Shown piece by piece: positions 47,501 to 60,462 of a stretch of DNA of 64,000 nucleotides. Positions within the stretch are counted from its first letter, which is position 1; every line of letters starts with the position of its first letter. Location: NCBI GenBank assembly GCA_032191485.1, contig JAVDOI010000002.1:7705577-7769576 (forward strand), in the 5' to 3' direction. Under the pieces are notes generated by a model. It did not search any database and was not told the DNA's origin. It saw nothing but the letters and a program-made list of their open reading frames with translations. The position numbers and the translations under genes were made by a program. Source of the stretch: Leptoclinus maculatus. Taxonomy: Eukaryota > Chordata > Actinopteri > Perciformes > Stichaeidae.

Positions 47501-50500
47501 TACCTGTTTGCTCCCATTGTGAACAGGCTCAATCCCGTAAGAGAAGAAGCCGTCAGAGAACATGCCGCTATGGACCAACAACAAGAGAAAGACACTGAGA
47601 TGCAGAGCAGAAAGAGACAGAAAACTTATAAATCAAACAAAATAACGTAATTATGTGAGCAGAAAAATATAGCAGGACAACAAATGTGCGTTTATAAATA
47701 AAGGTTTACTGTCAGGCTCACCACAGGCCGTGGCAGGTGGAGAGAGCTGCCCAGGACTCTGGTAAACCTCTTAACCGTCCCTGGTAGTAGCAGTGCTCCC
47801 CTCCCTGTGGACACAATACACCACTGTTTCATGAAACAACCTCTACTGACACATTTCATGCTGTCTTTTTACCCTTCATTTGGGTATCAGAATAGGTCCG
47901 CTCACAGGGGAAACCTCTCACAACCTCTGCATGTGCGACTCCCCTCTCCCCCTTTCCACATTATCGTATTTATGGCACAGTTTGTGACCTACTTGTGTCC
48001 TGCGCTCTACTCCACTCTATTCTGCTTCACTGACAATGGAGGTGAAGGTAAACCCATGACAAGCATCTCTTCAATAAATTAAAACTCGTGTTGCCCACAC
48101 AGATCTGAGAATGTAACATGAAATGACTGTGCAGTAGGAAGGCTGCATCTGCATCATCTGCTCTTTCCTGTCCTCGTAACAATTTTGAACACCACGATAG
48201 AGCCCTAGCTTTTGTCTCCAGCTAACACTCCCTCAAAAGAGGGCGCTCTGCTTCACGAGAAGGTCACAATGGCGAAGATGAACCACCAGGAAAGGTGAGG
48301 AAAAGTGAGACACACTGTCTCACCTGGATCAAATTGAGTTCAGCAGGGTGTCTCAACCTTGCCACAAAAACAACACATTCTGACGACAGAGATGAGTCTG
48401 GTGACGTGCTGCCCTGAACGCATCACAACTGCCATGTCCAGCAGCAGCATCAGAGGCATTACGTGAGGCCTCCGTCCAGCTGAGTGACAATCTGGTCTGA
48501 CTACAGGCCTCCATCCCCGACCCTGCAAGCCACCTCTCCCTCCCGCCGCTCTGGGAACAAACCCAGATTGTCGATAATCACACATACACCCCCAAAATAA
48601 CTCCTCCCTACTCCAAAGCTCGTCTTGCCTTTGTATCAACTGACATTTTACTCCTCATTTTCCCTCCTCCTCCTCCTCTTTTGCTCGCTCTTTCTTCCCT
48701 CTCGCTCTTCTTTCATTCTCTGTGCTGCCAAGAAGTTAATGACACTGCTGAGCAAACCGGTTGCTATAGAAACAGGCTTGTGATTGGTCAAGAGGACTGA
48801 GGGAGAGTTTGGAATGATTGTGGGTGGGGACATGGAGTGCTTGGTTTGGTGGGTGGGTGACTGCTGGGGGGGGGGTAAGCAGCGAGTGGCACATTTAGAC
48901 AGAATAAAAGAAGCATTAGCCATCCCTCCTGGCTTGCAAAATGCAATGACATTCCTCTGGTTTGCCCTGACAAGTACACATCACATTAGATGTCAAGGCT
49001 TTCATCCATTTTCCTGTTCTCTATCTCTATTCTTTGAGCTTGTGGCTTCACATCACAGGCATCCGCTGACTTTCTTCTTGACTGTCTGAGAAAGGCCACA
49101 GCTGAGAGGCATGCATGCACACCGCTGATAGGAAGAACCCCAGTATGTAGAGCACGGTAATAAACAGCTAAATGGCAGCCTACTTTTGAAGCAGAGATCA
49201 CACAATGCACTTTCTATAAATAGAGTAAAACGGGAGGATGAGATCAAACTGTAAAAATCACGTAAAAAGATCAGCCTTAAAAGGTAAAAACAAACAAAAA
49301 GAATGTCTTTTGTTTCTAAAATGAGGCTTAAATGAAAAGGCTCTGCGTTAGATGACCTTAAAATATAAATGAGACATAGCGACTTTGTTATATAAAGAGC
49401 TCTAGAGGGGCATTGCATCTGACAAACAAAACTTTAAATGTATTCAAAGATTTACTGGCAACAGCCCCAGTGTAAAAGTCTCAGTTTCCGCAGCTGCCGC
49501 TCTGGTCATCTCATTATTATGCTGCCTTCTCTGTGCCAAAAGACAAGTTCACTCACTAAAATCCTGTCCCTTCACATCCTCACCCCACGCAAACTGTCTT
49601 ACCACAGACTGCGAGGGTCTGCCATTGTGGTTAAAGTGCCGTTCCACATATTCTGAAGACAGGAGGTGACTGCAAAGAGAAGAGAGATGTCATGAACATC
49701 TCTAACAGCATTATCTCCATGTATTCAAAATTGGTGTCATCAGGGTTATTTTCCACCTGTTGTTCTCACCTAAACTCAACATTTTATTAGCATGCGGTGT
49801 TAATCAAAATCAGTGGAACCTCACAAACATGCAGCAGTGTGTGTCTGTGGGTTTTCCACATTGGTATTCCCCATCTTGTCATGTAACATAATAGAGGCGC
49901 TAAGTGCGTTTGCTTAAGTGCTGGCAAATGCTAATGAGAACAGCTGTAGTGAATTAAGAGCACCTACTGATACTGTATTGAAGTGTGTACAAAAAGGCAG
50001 ATCTGATGATTTTGGGACAGTAATACTAACTGGTTTAGCTCCAGGTCCAGAGTGAAGGTGTGTCCAAAGGCTTCCACTTGGAAACAGCTCTGGGCCAAGT
50101 GGACGGGCTGAAAAAAACAACAACCCCACAGAGACATATTTCACTGTTGATAAATCAAAGTGTAACAAAACATTTGTGGTTAAGAGCGTCACTCTGTAAA
50201 AGCCAAAGAGTGATTGTGAAAAGGTTCTATGAATAATTCAACAGAATCAATAGTGTGTACGCTCTAAAAGCAACTCGGCAGCTGGAATATTATGATTGAT
50301 AAAGTCTCCATTGATCGACAGTGAATGCCAGCATTCAGGCAGGCATGACTGCAGAGAGCTATGGCTGTTCATGAGCTAAGCTGGAATTTCGTGATTGAGA
50401 TGGATGGAGAGGGAGGAGGCAAAAGAGGAGGAAGAGAAAACTTTGTTGTTATGGTCTATATTCAGCCATGCTGTGCCAATGGCGCTAATGGACAGCTGCC

Positions 50501-53500
50501 AATGCTGAGGAGGGGAGGAGACAGCAGGGCCATGAGTGAGAGAGAGATTTATTGCAGTCTAAACAGTGCGTCACTTCAGCAGCCATGACTGTGCCAGCAT
50601 GGCTTTGATCTCAGTCTGGAGGAACCAGGCCGCAGTGAATCACAGGGCTTTTACAATAAAATGCATCACTACCCGGGAATTATTCTCTCCAGTGAGTATG
50701 GACAACAGATTTCTTACTACTGTCTTGGAGAGGCTGAAGCATGCGTGTCATGAGGGCTTCGGTCTCTGTGCAGTAATGTCGTTCCACAGTTTACATTGGC
50801 CGCATTTGTGTTTTGATCATTGTGTGATACTGCTCTTGGTGGTTGACAAACTGTTTTCACCGGAAGGTCCATGTAGTAGCCGCTCTGGATCTTTTGATTG
50901 TATCGCAATATCTTCCTCAGCGGAAGGAGTTTGCACAGTTGCAATGAAATTGCTCAAAGTTAAATTTCTGTCCACATTGGTTCAAAAGGTGAGATTGAAA
51001 TTTAATTCTTGACAAAACAATCTCACGACCAGGTTCTATTAGCAGCTGCTCTGGAGCTTTTGATCACACCACATCATCCATCCATCTTCCTACAGGCCTT
51101 TTTGAGACATGATGGATATTAAAATGCAGATGACTCATTATTTTATATCAAATCAATATTCACTTTAACATAATCATAGTAATGCCAAAAGAGGCGGCTG
51201 GTATAGGATATGAACCTCAGCCTGAAATCGTAAAAATAATTGTAATCCAATGTAGTCTCGATGCAAAAACATTGAAAAACATGAACACTAATTTGTCTTT
51301 CAGTGTCAACTGAACACAAATAAATCAGAGATAAAAATGAACTAGAGCGGCAAGAATGCTGTCTCGTCTTTTTTCAACGCAGCATGATGGCAGAACAGAA
51401 AGAAAAAGTGAAACTCATCCCCTGCTGCTTCTAAATGTATCATGTCCCTCATTCTAAGTATCTTAAATACTTCAAAAACAACAACACCAGATCTAGTGGA
51501 GCAGCTGAAACAGGGACGTCTGAAACCTTGTCTGCTTGAACAGTGGCATCATTTGTATCTTCTGAATGTATATTATGGTAGCTGTTGTTGTTTTTTAATT
51601 CATGTGGTATCTGTCTTGGTTAAGACAGCTTCCCGGGATGGGAAGTGCTCAAGCCACTTGGACCATGCAGCACTTCTCACACAGGCTTCATAATTAATGG
51701 GGACATACTTCAACACACCGCTGAATAATGAAGAAGTCGGGGGGAACAGCAGCCGGATGGTCGGACATTATGACTGAATATTTCAGGATAAGCTTTGTCA
51801 TGTGGAGATAAGGGCCGTTACAAAACAAACATTCAGGCAAACATTTAAACAGCTCTTCGATAAACTGTGCATTCAACTACAATGCTTGCACACAGAGCAG
51901 GTCAGAAGGTTTTAGTTTCAGAACTTGCCCCACATGCTATACGGCCTGATTTTAAGCAGGAAAAATGGCTGCAAAACAACAACTTGTCTGTCTTGGACAT
52001 TAATTCTCAGTGGACATTGGAAAGGATTTTTTCAGTAACTAACTGGGTCAAAATAACGAGGAGCGGAAACTGCTGCAAGACACCACTCTTTACCCTATAC
52101 TGTAGCAGAGGCTGCCTGAGCAACAGAGACATGAATGCTACATTGTTACAGACACTGGAAAAAATGAGGTTTCCATCAGCAGCACAAAAGTACTACTGTT
52201 ACTCTCACACCCATATATCTCCACACAGACTTACAATGCCACCAATGGTGAATCTCTTCAGTAAGGATGCATGCTGAGCACTAGATTTCTACATACTGAT
52301 CTGCACATTAAGCTGCAAGCACCCTTTTCGTATGATTTTGTGCCATAAAAAAATGTTCTACCTGTGTATGTGAGGTAACAATGAATACATATTCTCATAG
52401 ATTGCCCAACTGGGATACTTTCTTTTTAATTAAATTACAATGAAATTGATCTATTCCTCATTTTGCCGGGAGATTCATGAAAGCTATTTAAGGACTCCTG
52501 GGTGTACTTACCAATACAATTAAGACCACTGGGCTGAGAATCACAGAGAATCGAGTGATTAATTGTGAAATAAACAGCATTGGGAATATGAGAGAGGAAT
52601 TGGCAAGGGGGGGGGGGTTACAATTAGTCACAACTTACCAAGGTGATCCTGGTGCTGTTCTTCACCCTGGTATCCAAGTGGTCATGAGCCATTTCTTCCT
52701 CCGATTCAATCTGCTGCACCAGCCGCTTAGGATAGGTGACCTTGGTGGCAGTGTCCCCGCTGTCCGGCTGCCCTGTCGGGGTAAACCAGTCCCAGATGCC
52801 TCCATCCGGTGCCGGGCTACTGTCCACACCTGCAGGTACAACAGAAACACTCTCACCACAGGCTCGTGAGTGTGTAGAGGGCTTGGCAAGGTAGGGACAC
52901 ACTTGAGCCAGTCCAAATTGGACCTGGTAGTGGTGTAGTAAACAAATCAAATAGTAGGAGTTGATTTAAAAGTGTTATATTTTTAATAAGTCACAATGTG
53001 TGACCATTCAGATCAGTGTTTTTTTTTCTTCTGTACGCCAATAGTTTGTTGACCTAATTTATCACACTGAGCAGTTAATAACGTTTTATCAGTCACTGCT
53101 CTATTAGAAGAAATATGGTGGACAAAAGGTTTTAATGAAAAATGATTGATGAAGTAATTTGTCATAGTTTATAAGCTCTATAGTAGCCTGACGCCCATAT
53201 TTATATACAGGCAGCTACACAAGGCCATGTAGCTTCAAATCTCAGCAATCATCATGTGAAACGCGTTTTCTTTGTGATTGACAAGTTATATTATTGTGCT
53301 TTTCGATGTGTATTGGATTAAACTAAATAGTTATGGGGACGTTTCATATAAGCGATGTGGCCGCGATGCAAATGTGTTGATGCAGCAAATCTACCGTGCT
53401 TTCAGCCAGCGGACTGGTTGGCACCGAGCTCCCGCTACAATAAAATCACAGCCTACACCGGGGACAGAAAAGTGCTGGTGCAAGGGGAAAAAATGTGGAT

Positions 53501-53639
53501 GCAAAGGAAACGAAAAGGGTGCTCCCGCTCTTTATCCAAACCCCCTCTCTCTCTCAATCTCTCTTCTATCTCTCTTACCTGAGACCGCAAACCTCTCCCC
53601 CACTGCAGCAAAGACCATGAAGCACCACACCGCCAGCAT
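35546..53639 (-). CDS. adam11: Disintegrin and metalloproteinase domain-containing protein 11 (catalytically inactive ADAM)
   Basis: A neuronal transmembrane ADAM of the 11/22/23 group (LGI-receptor type). Exons, 5' to 3': 53639-53579, 52829-52639, 50107-50031, 49669-49603, 47804-47722, 47567-47504, 47393-47333, 46827-46646, 46240-46169, 45979-45813, 45708-45624, 45151-45061, 44470-44419, 43920-43821, 43720-43649, 43553-43461, 39934-39854, 39765-39715, 39633-39570, 39457-39352, 38916-38797, 38673-38505, 37801-37690, 36929-36839, 35663-35546. They total 2430 nt, 809 residues. Domains: signal peptide, prodomain ending at RRSKR (~238), metalloprotease without HExxH (TLCQSLGQNIGM instead), disintegrin (ECDCGS, CCKKCTLTHDAMC), Cys-rich, EGF (KCICDRDYTGKDC), TM segment (~745-765) and a 40-residue tail. 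YYLPRKFSRCSVDEY and CTLTHDAMCS favour ADAM11 over 22/23. The start could lie at in-frame Mets further upstream. Confidence 0.94.
40627..40951. mobile_element. Possible small nested transposon in the hAT element
   Basis: The segment starts GTGGTGGAAGAAGTGGTCAG and ends in TTTTCCACCACCG, giving short inverted ends, and contains the words AAGTCCTGCATTCA and AAGTACAGGTACTT. A related word occurs at about 60443. TTCATA on both sides hints at a target duplication but is not clean. Confidence 0.45.
41501..41580. repeat. Four direct 20-bp repeats, GC-palindromic
   Basis: Four head-to-tail units of the form A(C/T)GCCGGC(C/T)GGCTTCTGAAA with only two variable sites. Each contains the self-complementary core GCCGGC(C)GGC. 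They lie in the middle of the 3.2-kb hAT element. Confidence 0.95.
44617..44673. repeat. Near-perfect 26-bp hairpin in ADAM11 intron
   Basis: The arm 44617-44642 (GAAAAAGATTGATGATCAAC...) pairs with 44648-44673 (...GTTGATCATAAATCTTTTTC) with a single mismatch and a 5-nt loop (GACTA). It lies in the intron between the exons at 45061-45151 and 44419-44470. It could be a miRNA-like precursor or the remains of a palindromic MITE. No seed match to a known miRNA was recognised. Confidence 0.85.
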
Positions 53640-53781
53640 GATCTTCACATATTCTCCCGGATTACAACATCGAGAGCCGGAAAATGTCACAAACCCGGCC
53701 GACCGAGGGAAAGAAAAAGACCAAGAAAACGCACAGCAGAGACGATGGCGAGGAGCGAAAGTGGATCTGCTAAACATCTGA

Positions 53782-53851
53782 TGATGCGCGTTCTCTCTCT
53801 CTCTCTCTCTCCCCCCTCTTCTCTCTCCCTTCTCTCTCTCGCTCTCTCTCA
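53782..53851. repeat. CT-rich tract (GA-rich on the ADAM11 strand) near the ADAM11 start
   Basis: A (CT)n-dominated stretch about 140 bp upstream of the ADAM11 start codon. On the coding strand it reads as GAGAGA and may lie in the 5' UTR or core promoter. Confidence 0.8.
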
Positions 53852-56718
53852 GCTCCGGCAAACGCCGCTCTTGAAAATTTGGATTAGCATATCAAAATGA
53901 TGAAAAATGAATCACAACCCAGGCCCACGGCGGAGATGATCAATGCAGGCCAATATATCGATCAGTGAGGGAATAGTGAGGTGCGTGCGCATCTCAGATG
54001 CAAAGCTCCGCAAGGCTGCGCGGGTGCGTTTGTGTGAATGGTTGAGGTTATACGTGCAGGCTATAGCCTATATGTGAATCTGCAGTATGCAGAAACGAAG
54101 ATTTGGGAAGCGAAGAGAAATGCATTGGGTCTGCGGGGAGGACACGTGGGACCCTCCCTCATCCCGAGCAGCCTCCTCCTCTCGTTGCCAGGGAGAGGAT
54201 GCGACAGCCCGGCTCATGCCGAGGCGCGCGGCCGAACAGAAGCCATAAAAGGGAGGGAACGACAATTCATTCATTTTCTAAATGTAGCCGACGGGTATGA
54301 ATGGCACGATATTTCGGAATACATGAAGAAGATATGCAGGATGAATGTGTGTCCCGAACGAGGAGAGACATCACAGCAGTAACGTAAAAACGTACTATAG
54401 ATCAGAGGCCCTAACGTCATAGTCTCGTGTTCCATGTTTGTGCTGTTACACTTGTTGACAAGTCCCTGTCATTCTCTGCTGTGAAATAAGAACAAGTTCT
54501 ATATCTACATTTACTGGGATGATATAAAAGCTGGGGATGCTGTAGAGGTGTCACAAGTTCACCTTAATGGTTCATATTTTGTTCACAAACAGATCCTGCC
54601 ACCTCCAGCTGCCCTTGCAATCCCCTCAGCTGAGCTTACCCGCCCGTGTCCACAGATCCAGGTGCACCTGGATCTCATTATCCTCATCAGCCACTTATTC
54701 TTATCAGCCCAGATCCCCCCTGTGTCAGATAAGAGTAGCTATCCCGCAGTTTTCTGCCTTTTCAATTTTGCCTGCCTGATTTGAAGGATTTACCTATCTC
54801 CCCCTCGGTTTGGGCTGCCTGGTTTTGTGACCCCTGCTTGGTTTTTTCCGACTTGATTAAAGGATTTTGGAAACACAATTACTGCCTCTGAATTTGCCCT
54901 TTGATTCTGAAATACATTAATATTAAATCATATTTGCATTTCTAAAAAAAAATGCGATGATTGAAGAATAGTAGATTTGGATTTTGGATTTTCAGTTATG
55001 GCAACGGTGTGACACAATGACTTTTAGCTTATCTGGCACCTTTAAGGATCTAGATGCAGAACACCTGACATGTCACTATTCTTAAATTAAATGAAAAACA
55101 TTCGTATAATATTTTACAAAATAAGCCATTCACATACAAATTCTGTAAATAACCTATACAAATGTTTAAATACAAAAAATACTCCAAAACATGCATCAAT
55201 ATAAACATATTACTGTGCTGGCAACACATTTAGTAATACATGAAGTGATTTAGGTAAACATGACAGGTACTGTCTGATGTATGAATTTAACCAGCGTATC
55301 AATTGGCTTCTTATTAGGAACCATAAACAGATCAATCAATTAGAACTGGAGACCTGCTGTCAATATGTGTTGCTGTCTCAGTCCATGTGACCTGCAGGGT
55401 TTGTTTCCTGATGCAGTTCAAGTCTTCCAGCAGCCATCCTGCAACACTAATGGAGGCATATTGTGCACTGACAGCCCCCTCTGAATATTTCATCATACCC
55501 CCCTTTGAGAGTAACAGGGATCAAGAGCTAGTAGGGAAAAGATGGAGGGAAGAGCAGCAGGAGGAGAGCAGCATCAAGGGCCAAATAGGTGCTGGTCCTG
55601 TCCCTTCTCTTCTGAGAAAACGTATAGTTCTCAAAACAGACCTCATTTCAGTTCAGACTGGCCTTTTGTTAATCTAAACTCAACCATCAACATCACCACT
55701 GTGCCTTTTAGTGGTTTCCATATCACACAATGCTGATGCACTAAGTATTCAGCAATCGTTCCACTGAGTAAGAAAAACTGCAAAGAGCACTGTGAGGACT
55801 CAGAGTAGGCTGACTGTGCTTCACCTGTACGTCATATTATATATATTTATTAGTGTGATAGTTCCTGTAGGGTCTAAGGAATCCAAACAATGAGGAATGT
55901 ATTACAATGTCTACTTTAACCAACAGCTACTGCCACACAGTCTTCTCAGATGTCTGTTCCTCAGATAAAAACTTTGATACAACAGAGATTTGACATCAGT
56001 CTTTGACTTCACATGTCATGAGGGAAGCTTCAACTATTTCTCTACTAAATCCTAAATTTAAAGTTACGTAGAGCCACTATGTTACAGGCTATATTTGCAG
56101 CAGAGTTATGAAACAATTGTGAGTTTACAGTCAACCTAAATGCCAGAGCCTTGTGAGATAAAGGCACACTGCCCTCTACTGCGTGAATAGCTGCATCATA
56201 AAACACACCAGGAAGATGTGTTATTTGCAACTGCATAAAGTCAGCCGCACTAATCTGAAGTCTGATTACTTTTGGGAATAGATTTTTAATTGTATATTCT
56301 TCAGGTCGGGTATACTTGTATTAAGACTCAGAATATGGCTTCCATTAAGTTATTTCAAGTTTTTCCAGTGTGATGTGTTAGAACCAGTTCTTTAAAAGAG
56401 TATTACATTTGAGCTGGAAGTCCTGCCTATGTCGACTTATCATATGTATTGCTATTATCAATCTGTATTTTAATGCATAAAGTGCTCAATTTCCTCTCCT
56501 GTAACTACTTTACAGTGTACCTCGCACTAAAATGTGCTACGATTTAACACTGACAGGCAACAACTGTCTGGCTTTGAGTAGTTGGCACATTTGTTCACTG
56601 AGCCGTGTTTTACACTAATGAGTTCGGAGCAATTAGGTTAATTTGTTTCAGCTGTGGGCTACTTCTTGGGGGTTGCACAAGTGTTGAATCAATGAACGCT
56701 GCTGGTGACCTGACGTTG
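53852..56718. other. Spacer between divergent ADAM11 and GTF3A
   Basis: No supported gene. A stretch at about 54560-54900 (CCAGGTGCACCTGGATCTCAT, later TTGATTAAAGGATTTTGGAA) looks like the end of a retroelement common in fish, possibly an old LTR fragment, but I could not delimit it. The remainder is AT-rich. Confidence 0.35.
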
Positions 56719-56755
56719 CCAATGAAGCAATTAAGTTATTTCACGAGGCTATAAG
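56719..56755 (+). promoter_or_regulatory. Putative GTF3A core promoter (CCAAT and TATA-like boxes)
   Basis: CCAAT at 56719-56723 and TATAAG at 56750-56755 lie 108 and 77 bp upstream of the TFIIIA start codon. The spacing suits a TATA promoter with a short leader. Prediction only. Confidence 0.5.
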
Positions 56756-56826
56756 ACCGGCTGACAAAAGCGGCGAACTTTCCGTGACATATATTCTTTG
56801 AAGACGTGTTCAGATATCGAGGAAAA

Positions 56827-59455
56827 ATGAACGGTGTGCCTAGCGGGAAACCTGACGGCGGTCCGCCGCTGCAGCTGTTCAACTGCGCCCACGCGGACTG
56901 TGGAGCGACTTTCACCAGACAGTGGAGACTGAAAGAGCACGAGACGGTGCACACCGGAGCGGTGAGGGAAATACCTGCTGCATAAACCATTATGTTAACT
57001 ATATCATACGTGCATATACTTGGCATAGGCCTTCTTGAAGTTGTAGTCTAACAGTTACCAAATGTCCACAGCGCCCGTGTCTCTGTACAATCGCTGGCTG
57101 CGATCGTCGTTTCACGCGAAAATCTCACCTGAGGCGCCACATGCTTAAGCACAGAGGGGTGAAGCAATTCCAGTAAGTCAAAATTCGTGCTGTTGCTCCT
57201 AACAACTAAAGCCTTCCACCTAATTTTAAACGTTGCTTTGTGCAGATGCAATTTTGAGAGCTGCACGGAGAGTTTTTTCCACACTGGCAATCTGAAAAGA
57301 CACTTGCGCTACGCCCACGGAGACAAAAACAAGTATTTCAAGGTTAGTCTAAATACACGTGTTTCCACAAGATGGCGCCAAAAGGCCAACATATAACAGC
57401 GTCCGCTGAAAGTCACGGCTCTTTATGTAAATAACCAGTTTTCAAGTCTTTTGTGTCATTTTAACCATTTGATTTTTTTTCTCCTCCACAGTGTAACCAG
57501 TCCAACTGCTCATTGACCTTCAAAAAACGCAGAGCGTTTAAACTGCACTTACAGGAGCATAAAGTGCCTGCTAAGTCAAAGTATGTCTGTAGTACACCGC
57601 TACATCTCAGAAATAAGGGCATAGCTGTAGCTGTAGTGTAAAACCAGACTATGTAGCTGTGGGTTATTGAAATGCCTGAGACCATGAGCTGACTATGCAC
57701 TTGCCATTTTAATTAATCAGATCTTTGATGCCTGGAGTGCAGGCTCTAGCAGAGATAAATTAGTGGTTACTGAGTGGGTGTGGTCCCAGTTGGCTTAGTT
57801 AAATTTATTTTTACCTCTTGCCTGTCCCTGGTGGGGTACTCAGGTGTTCGAAGGACGGATGCGCTGCCATGTTCGACTCCCATATCGCTCGCAAAGCCCA
57901 CGAGAAGAAGCATGCAGGTTGGTCTACTTCAATCTTAGGAGGGGTCCTTTCATCTTTCACCCCTGTAAAATTCTTTAGTTAAAAGGGGGTTGTGGTTGCA
58001 TTTGCGTGTAACCTTTTTGTGCAGCTTTAAGGACAAATTACATGTATGGTGTTTATGGTTCCTCCAAGGGCCCCAGAAGGGGGTCAACTGGTGACGAGCC
58101 TTTGATTTCCTGATACTCACTGGCCTTGTTTGTTTCCCTGCAGGTTACCGCTGCCCTCGTGTTGACTGCCAGGTGTTTGAACACACCTGGGGTAAACTTA
58201 AGAAGCACATGGCCAAACATCCAGGTAAATATGTTGTGGTCATAGTACAGAAGTCCTGAGTGTTGTTTTGCTTTTTGTTTTTCACATTTTTAAAATGTGT
58301 CGTAGCCACGTTCACATGCCAAGCATGTAAGAAGGTGTTTAAGAAAACGGATGCTCTGCGGAAGCACAAACGGATCCACGCTTCCCATAAGCCCGTGCTG
58401 GTTTGTCCCAGGGACGACTGCCAGGCCTACTTCTCCACAACCTTTAACCTGCAGCACCACATCCGCAAGGTGCACCTCGAGCTCCTCAAATACAGATGCT
58501 CCTTCCCCGACTGCCCACGCAAGTTTGCTATGCGAGTAAGCAACGCGTCTTCTATTACTGGTCCTTGATAGATGTATCAGAATTGTGTCTTCTTTGCATT
58601 CAAAGACTTGGAACTTAAATTCCTTTGAGTAATTTGCATCATGCAGACCTGCCATTTTAATGAACAAAATTAATATTCCAATTCTGACACGGCTGAGTCA
58701 AGAACATGTACAACTTCTGACAATGGTTGTGAAGAACATGCCAAATCAATCTTAATTGTAATTGAGTGTTGACATTTTTATTTTGTGTTGAATGTAGTTT
58801 CAATACGTGTATTACATTATGGCTTTGTTCCATTACACAGGAGAGTTTGACCAGACACCTGCTCCGCCATGACCCAAGCTCCGCCACCCTGAAGGTGAGT
58901 CTGATGCCATTATCCAACAGTACAGATGTGGACTAAACCACCACACACCAGTGAGCTCTTACGCTATCTGGCCAGGGGACTATTGATTTGGGATTTTTCT
59001 CTAAACCTGTTGAAATCTGACTCCTGTGCTTCTGGCCAACTGAAGCTTGAGCGAGTTGGAGGTTTACATGTTTTTTCTGTCAAAGCATATACAATTTCTA
59101 CTATTTAGGTTTTCAATTGATATGTTGTATCCAACTGCAAAAACGGATATTGTTCCGAAACTTCTCTCCTAAATACTTATCCCATCAGAAACGTCAGCGG
59201 CCAAAGAAGTCCTGGCAGAAGCGTTTGGATGGACACTGTCTGCCCCTTGTGGAGGAAAACTTGCGTAAACTCTTCGCCCTGCGCATGCGGATCTCCAGAC
59301 GTGCCAAGGTGGAAACCAACCTCGCAGGCCTCTTCAATGAACGAAAGATCCCTCACTATGTTGACCCAGAAGTCAACCTGCGCAATCTGTTTGGTATCAA
59401 ACCGCCCCGCCCTTTGGAGGAGGAGAAGCCTGAGGTCCTACCACTAAAAGGTTGA
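56827..59455 (+). CDS. gtf3a: Transcription factor IIIA (nine C2H2 zinc fingers)
   Basis: TFIIIA binds the internal control region of 5S rRNA genes to start Pol III transcription and binds 5S RNA for storage. Exons: 56827-56961, 57072-57172, 57246-57342, 57492-57580, 57844-57917, 58144-58224, 58306-58535, 58841-58894, 59189-59455. They total 1128 nt, 375 residues; human is about 365. Nine C2H2 fingers follow in order. Fingers 1-5, 8 and 9 have CX4C pairs, finger 6 has CPRVDC and the atypical HTWGKLKKH, and finger 7 has the short CQAC pair. That pattern, with one finger per exon for several, is typical of TFIIIA. The tail after finger 9 is basic (KRQRPKKSWQKR) and then holds three NLxxLF repeats. 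Teleosts can have two gtf3a paralogues and I cannot say which this is. Poly(A) signal AATAAA lies at 59761-59766. Confidence 0.95.
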
Positions 59456-59766
59456 ATAGAAATCTATCCAGACGAGCAGCGCTTCTTCACTGTTAAGTTT
59501 GAACTTACTGAAATTGGTGAAGGCTTTAATTTGGACTTTTTTTTTCTTACATTTTCTAGAATTGGGTCTCTTTGGTTGAGTTTTTCTAATGTAGCTGACG
59601 TACATTAAACTATTTGAATTTCAAAGTCATTATTTGAATGCCACTTGACACATTGATTAGGATGTCAAGTTTTTGAGAATGTCAAAGATTGAATTGTAGT
59701 TCTTGAAGAAATCAGGTCTGAATTGAAATGCTTATCTTGTAACATGAATTTTGTTGACCCAATAAA
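59456..59766 (+). other. GTF3A 3' untranslated region
   Basis: AT-rich sequence from the stop to a canonical AATAAA at 59761-59766. It contains no other feature. Confidence 0.7.
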
Positions 59767-60209
59767 ATGAGTTACATTTTGATCAAAGTGGGATTTAAAT
59801 CTTTTTCACCTTGTGTTGAGAGAAACGGTACTGGAGGTCTGCCCATCAGTAGCAGCTGCTGGAGAGAGCTTATCTCAAGGACTAAACATTTGTTTGCTCA
59901 GTCTTGTCATTGCAATTTCAAGATCATCCAATTGTTGGTACACTCAAACAGCTGTTCTCCAGCATCTATCTTTTGAGCTAGCTTTGGCTTCACATCTTGG
60001 TTGACATTTGCAGAACATGTTGGAGCTCATTAAGTATGGACAAAAGGACTTGCACATGAGTAAGTGCTGAGTCACAGAAAGCATGTCACTTTCGGGGGTG
60101 GATGAGACTTTTGAACATGAAATGGACTATCAGCTGTCTAATCTTTCAAATGTGAGGCGAAGCACTTTAGATTCTTGCCTCATGAACATTCAAAGTAAAG
60201 GGAGTGGTG

Positions 60210-60231
60210 GTGTGTGTGTGTGTGTGTGTGT
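60210..60231. repeat. (TG)n microsatellite
   Basis: A pure TG run about 450 bp downstream of the GTF3A poly(A) signal. Confidence 0.9.
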
Positions 60232-60462
60232 AATTGAGTAAATGTAACTACTTAGAAAGCCCATTAGACTTACTGAGGTTTGCAGCTGGGCTGTGCCAAT
60301 TTTCTTAGTTACATTTCCTCAATTGTTTGATCTATAGTGTTGAATTTGTTTTATTTGGCAGTGGAGAAAACTACTCTCGGGTGTGCAGATCCTTTACCTT
60401 AGTAAAAGTGGCAATACCACTCTATAAAATTAAACAAGTAAAAGTCCTGCATTCAAAACTGT

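Noticed and set aside
48272..48300. Exon-like ATGGCGAAGATG followed by a GT donor on the plus strand within an ADAM11 intron
   Set aside because: It is very short, antisense to ADAM11, with no matching acceptor or second exon that I could find.
54560..54900. Solo LTR
   Set aside because: The sequence resembles a common fish retroelement end, but I found neither TG...CA ends with a matching target duplication nor a clear boundary, so it is only mentioned as a possibility.
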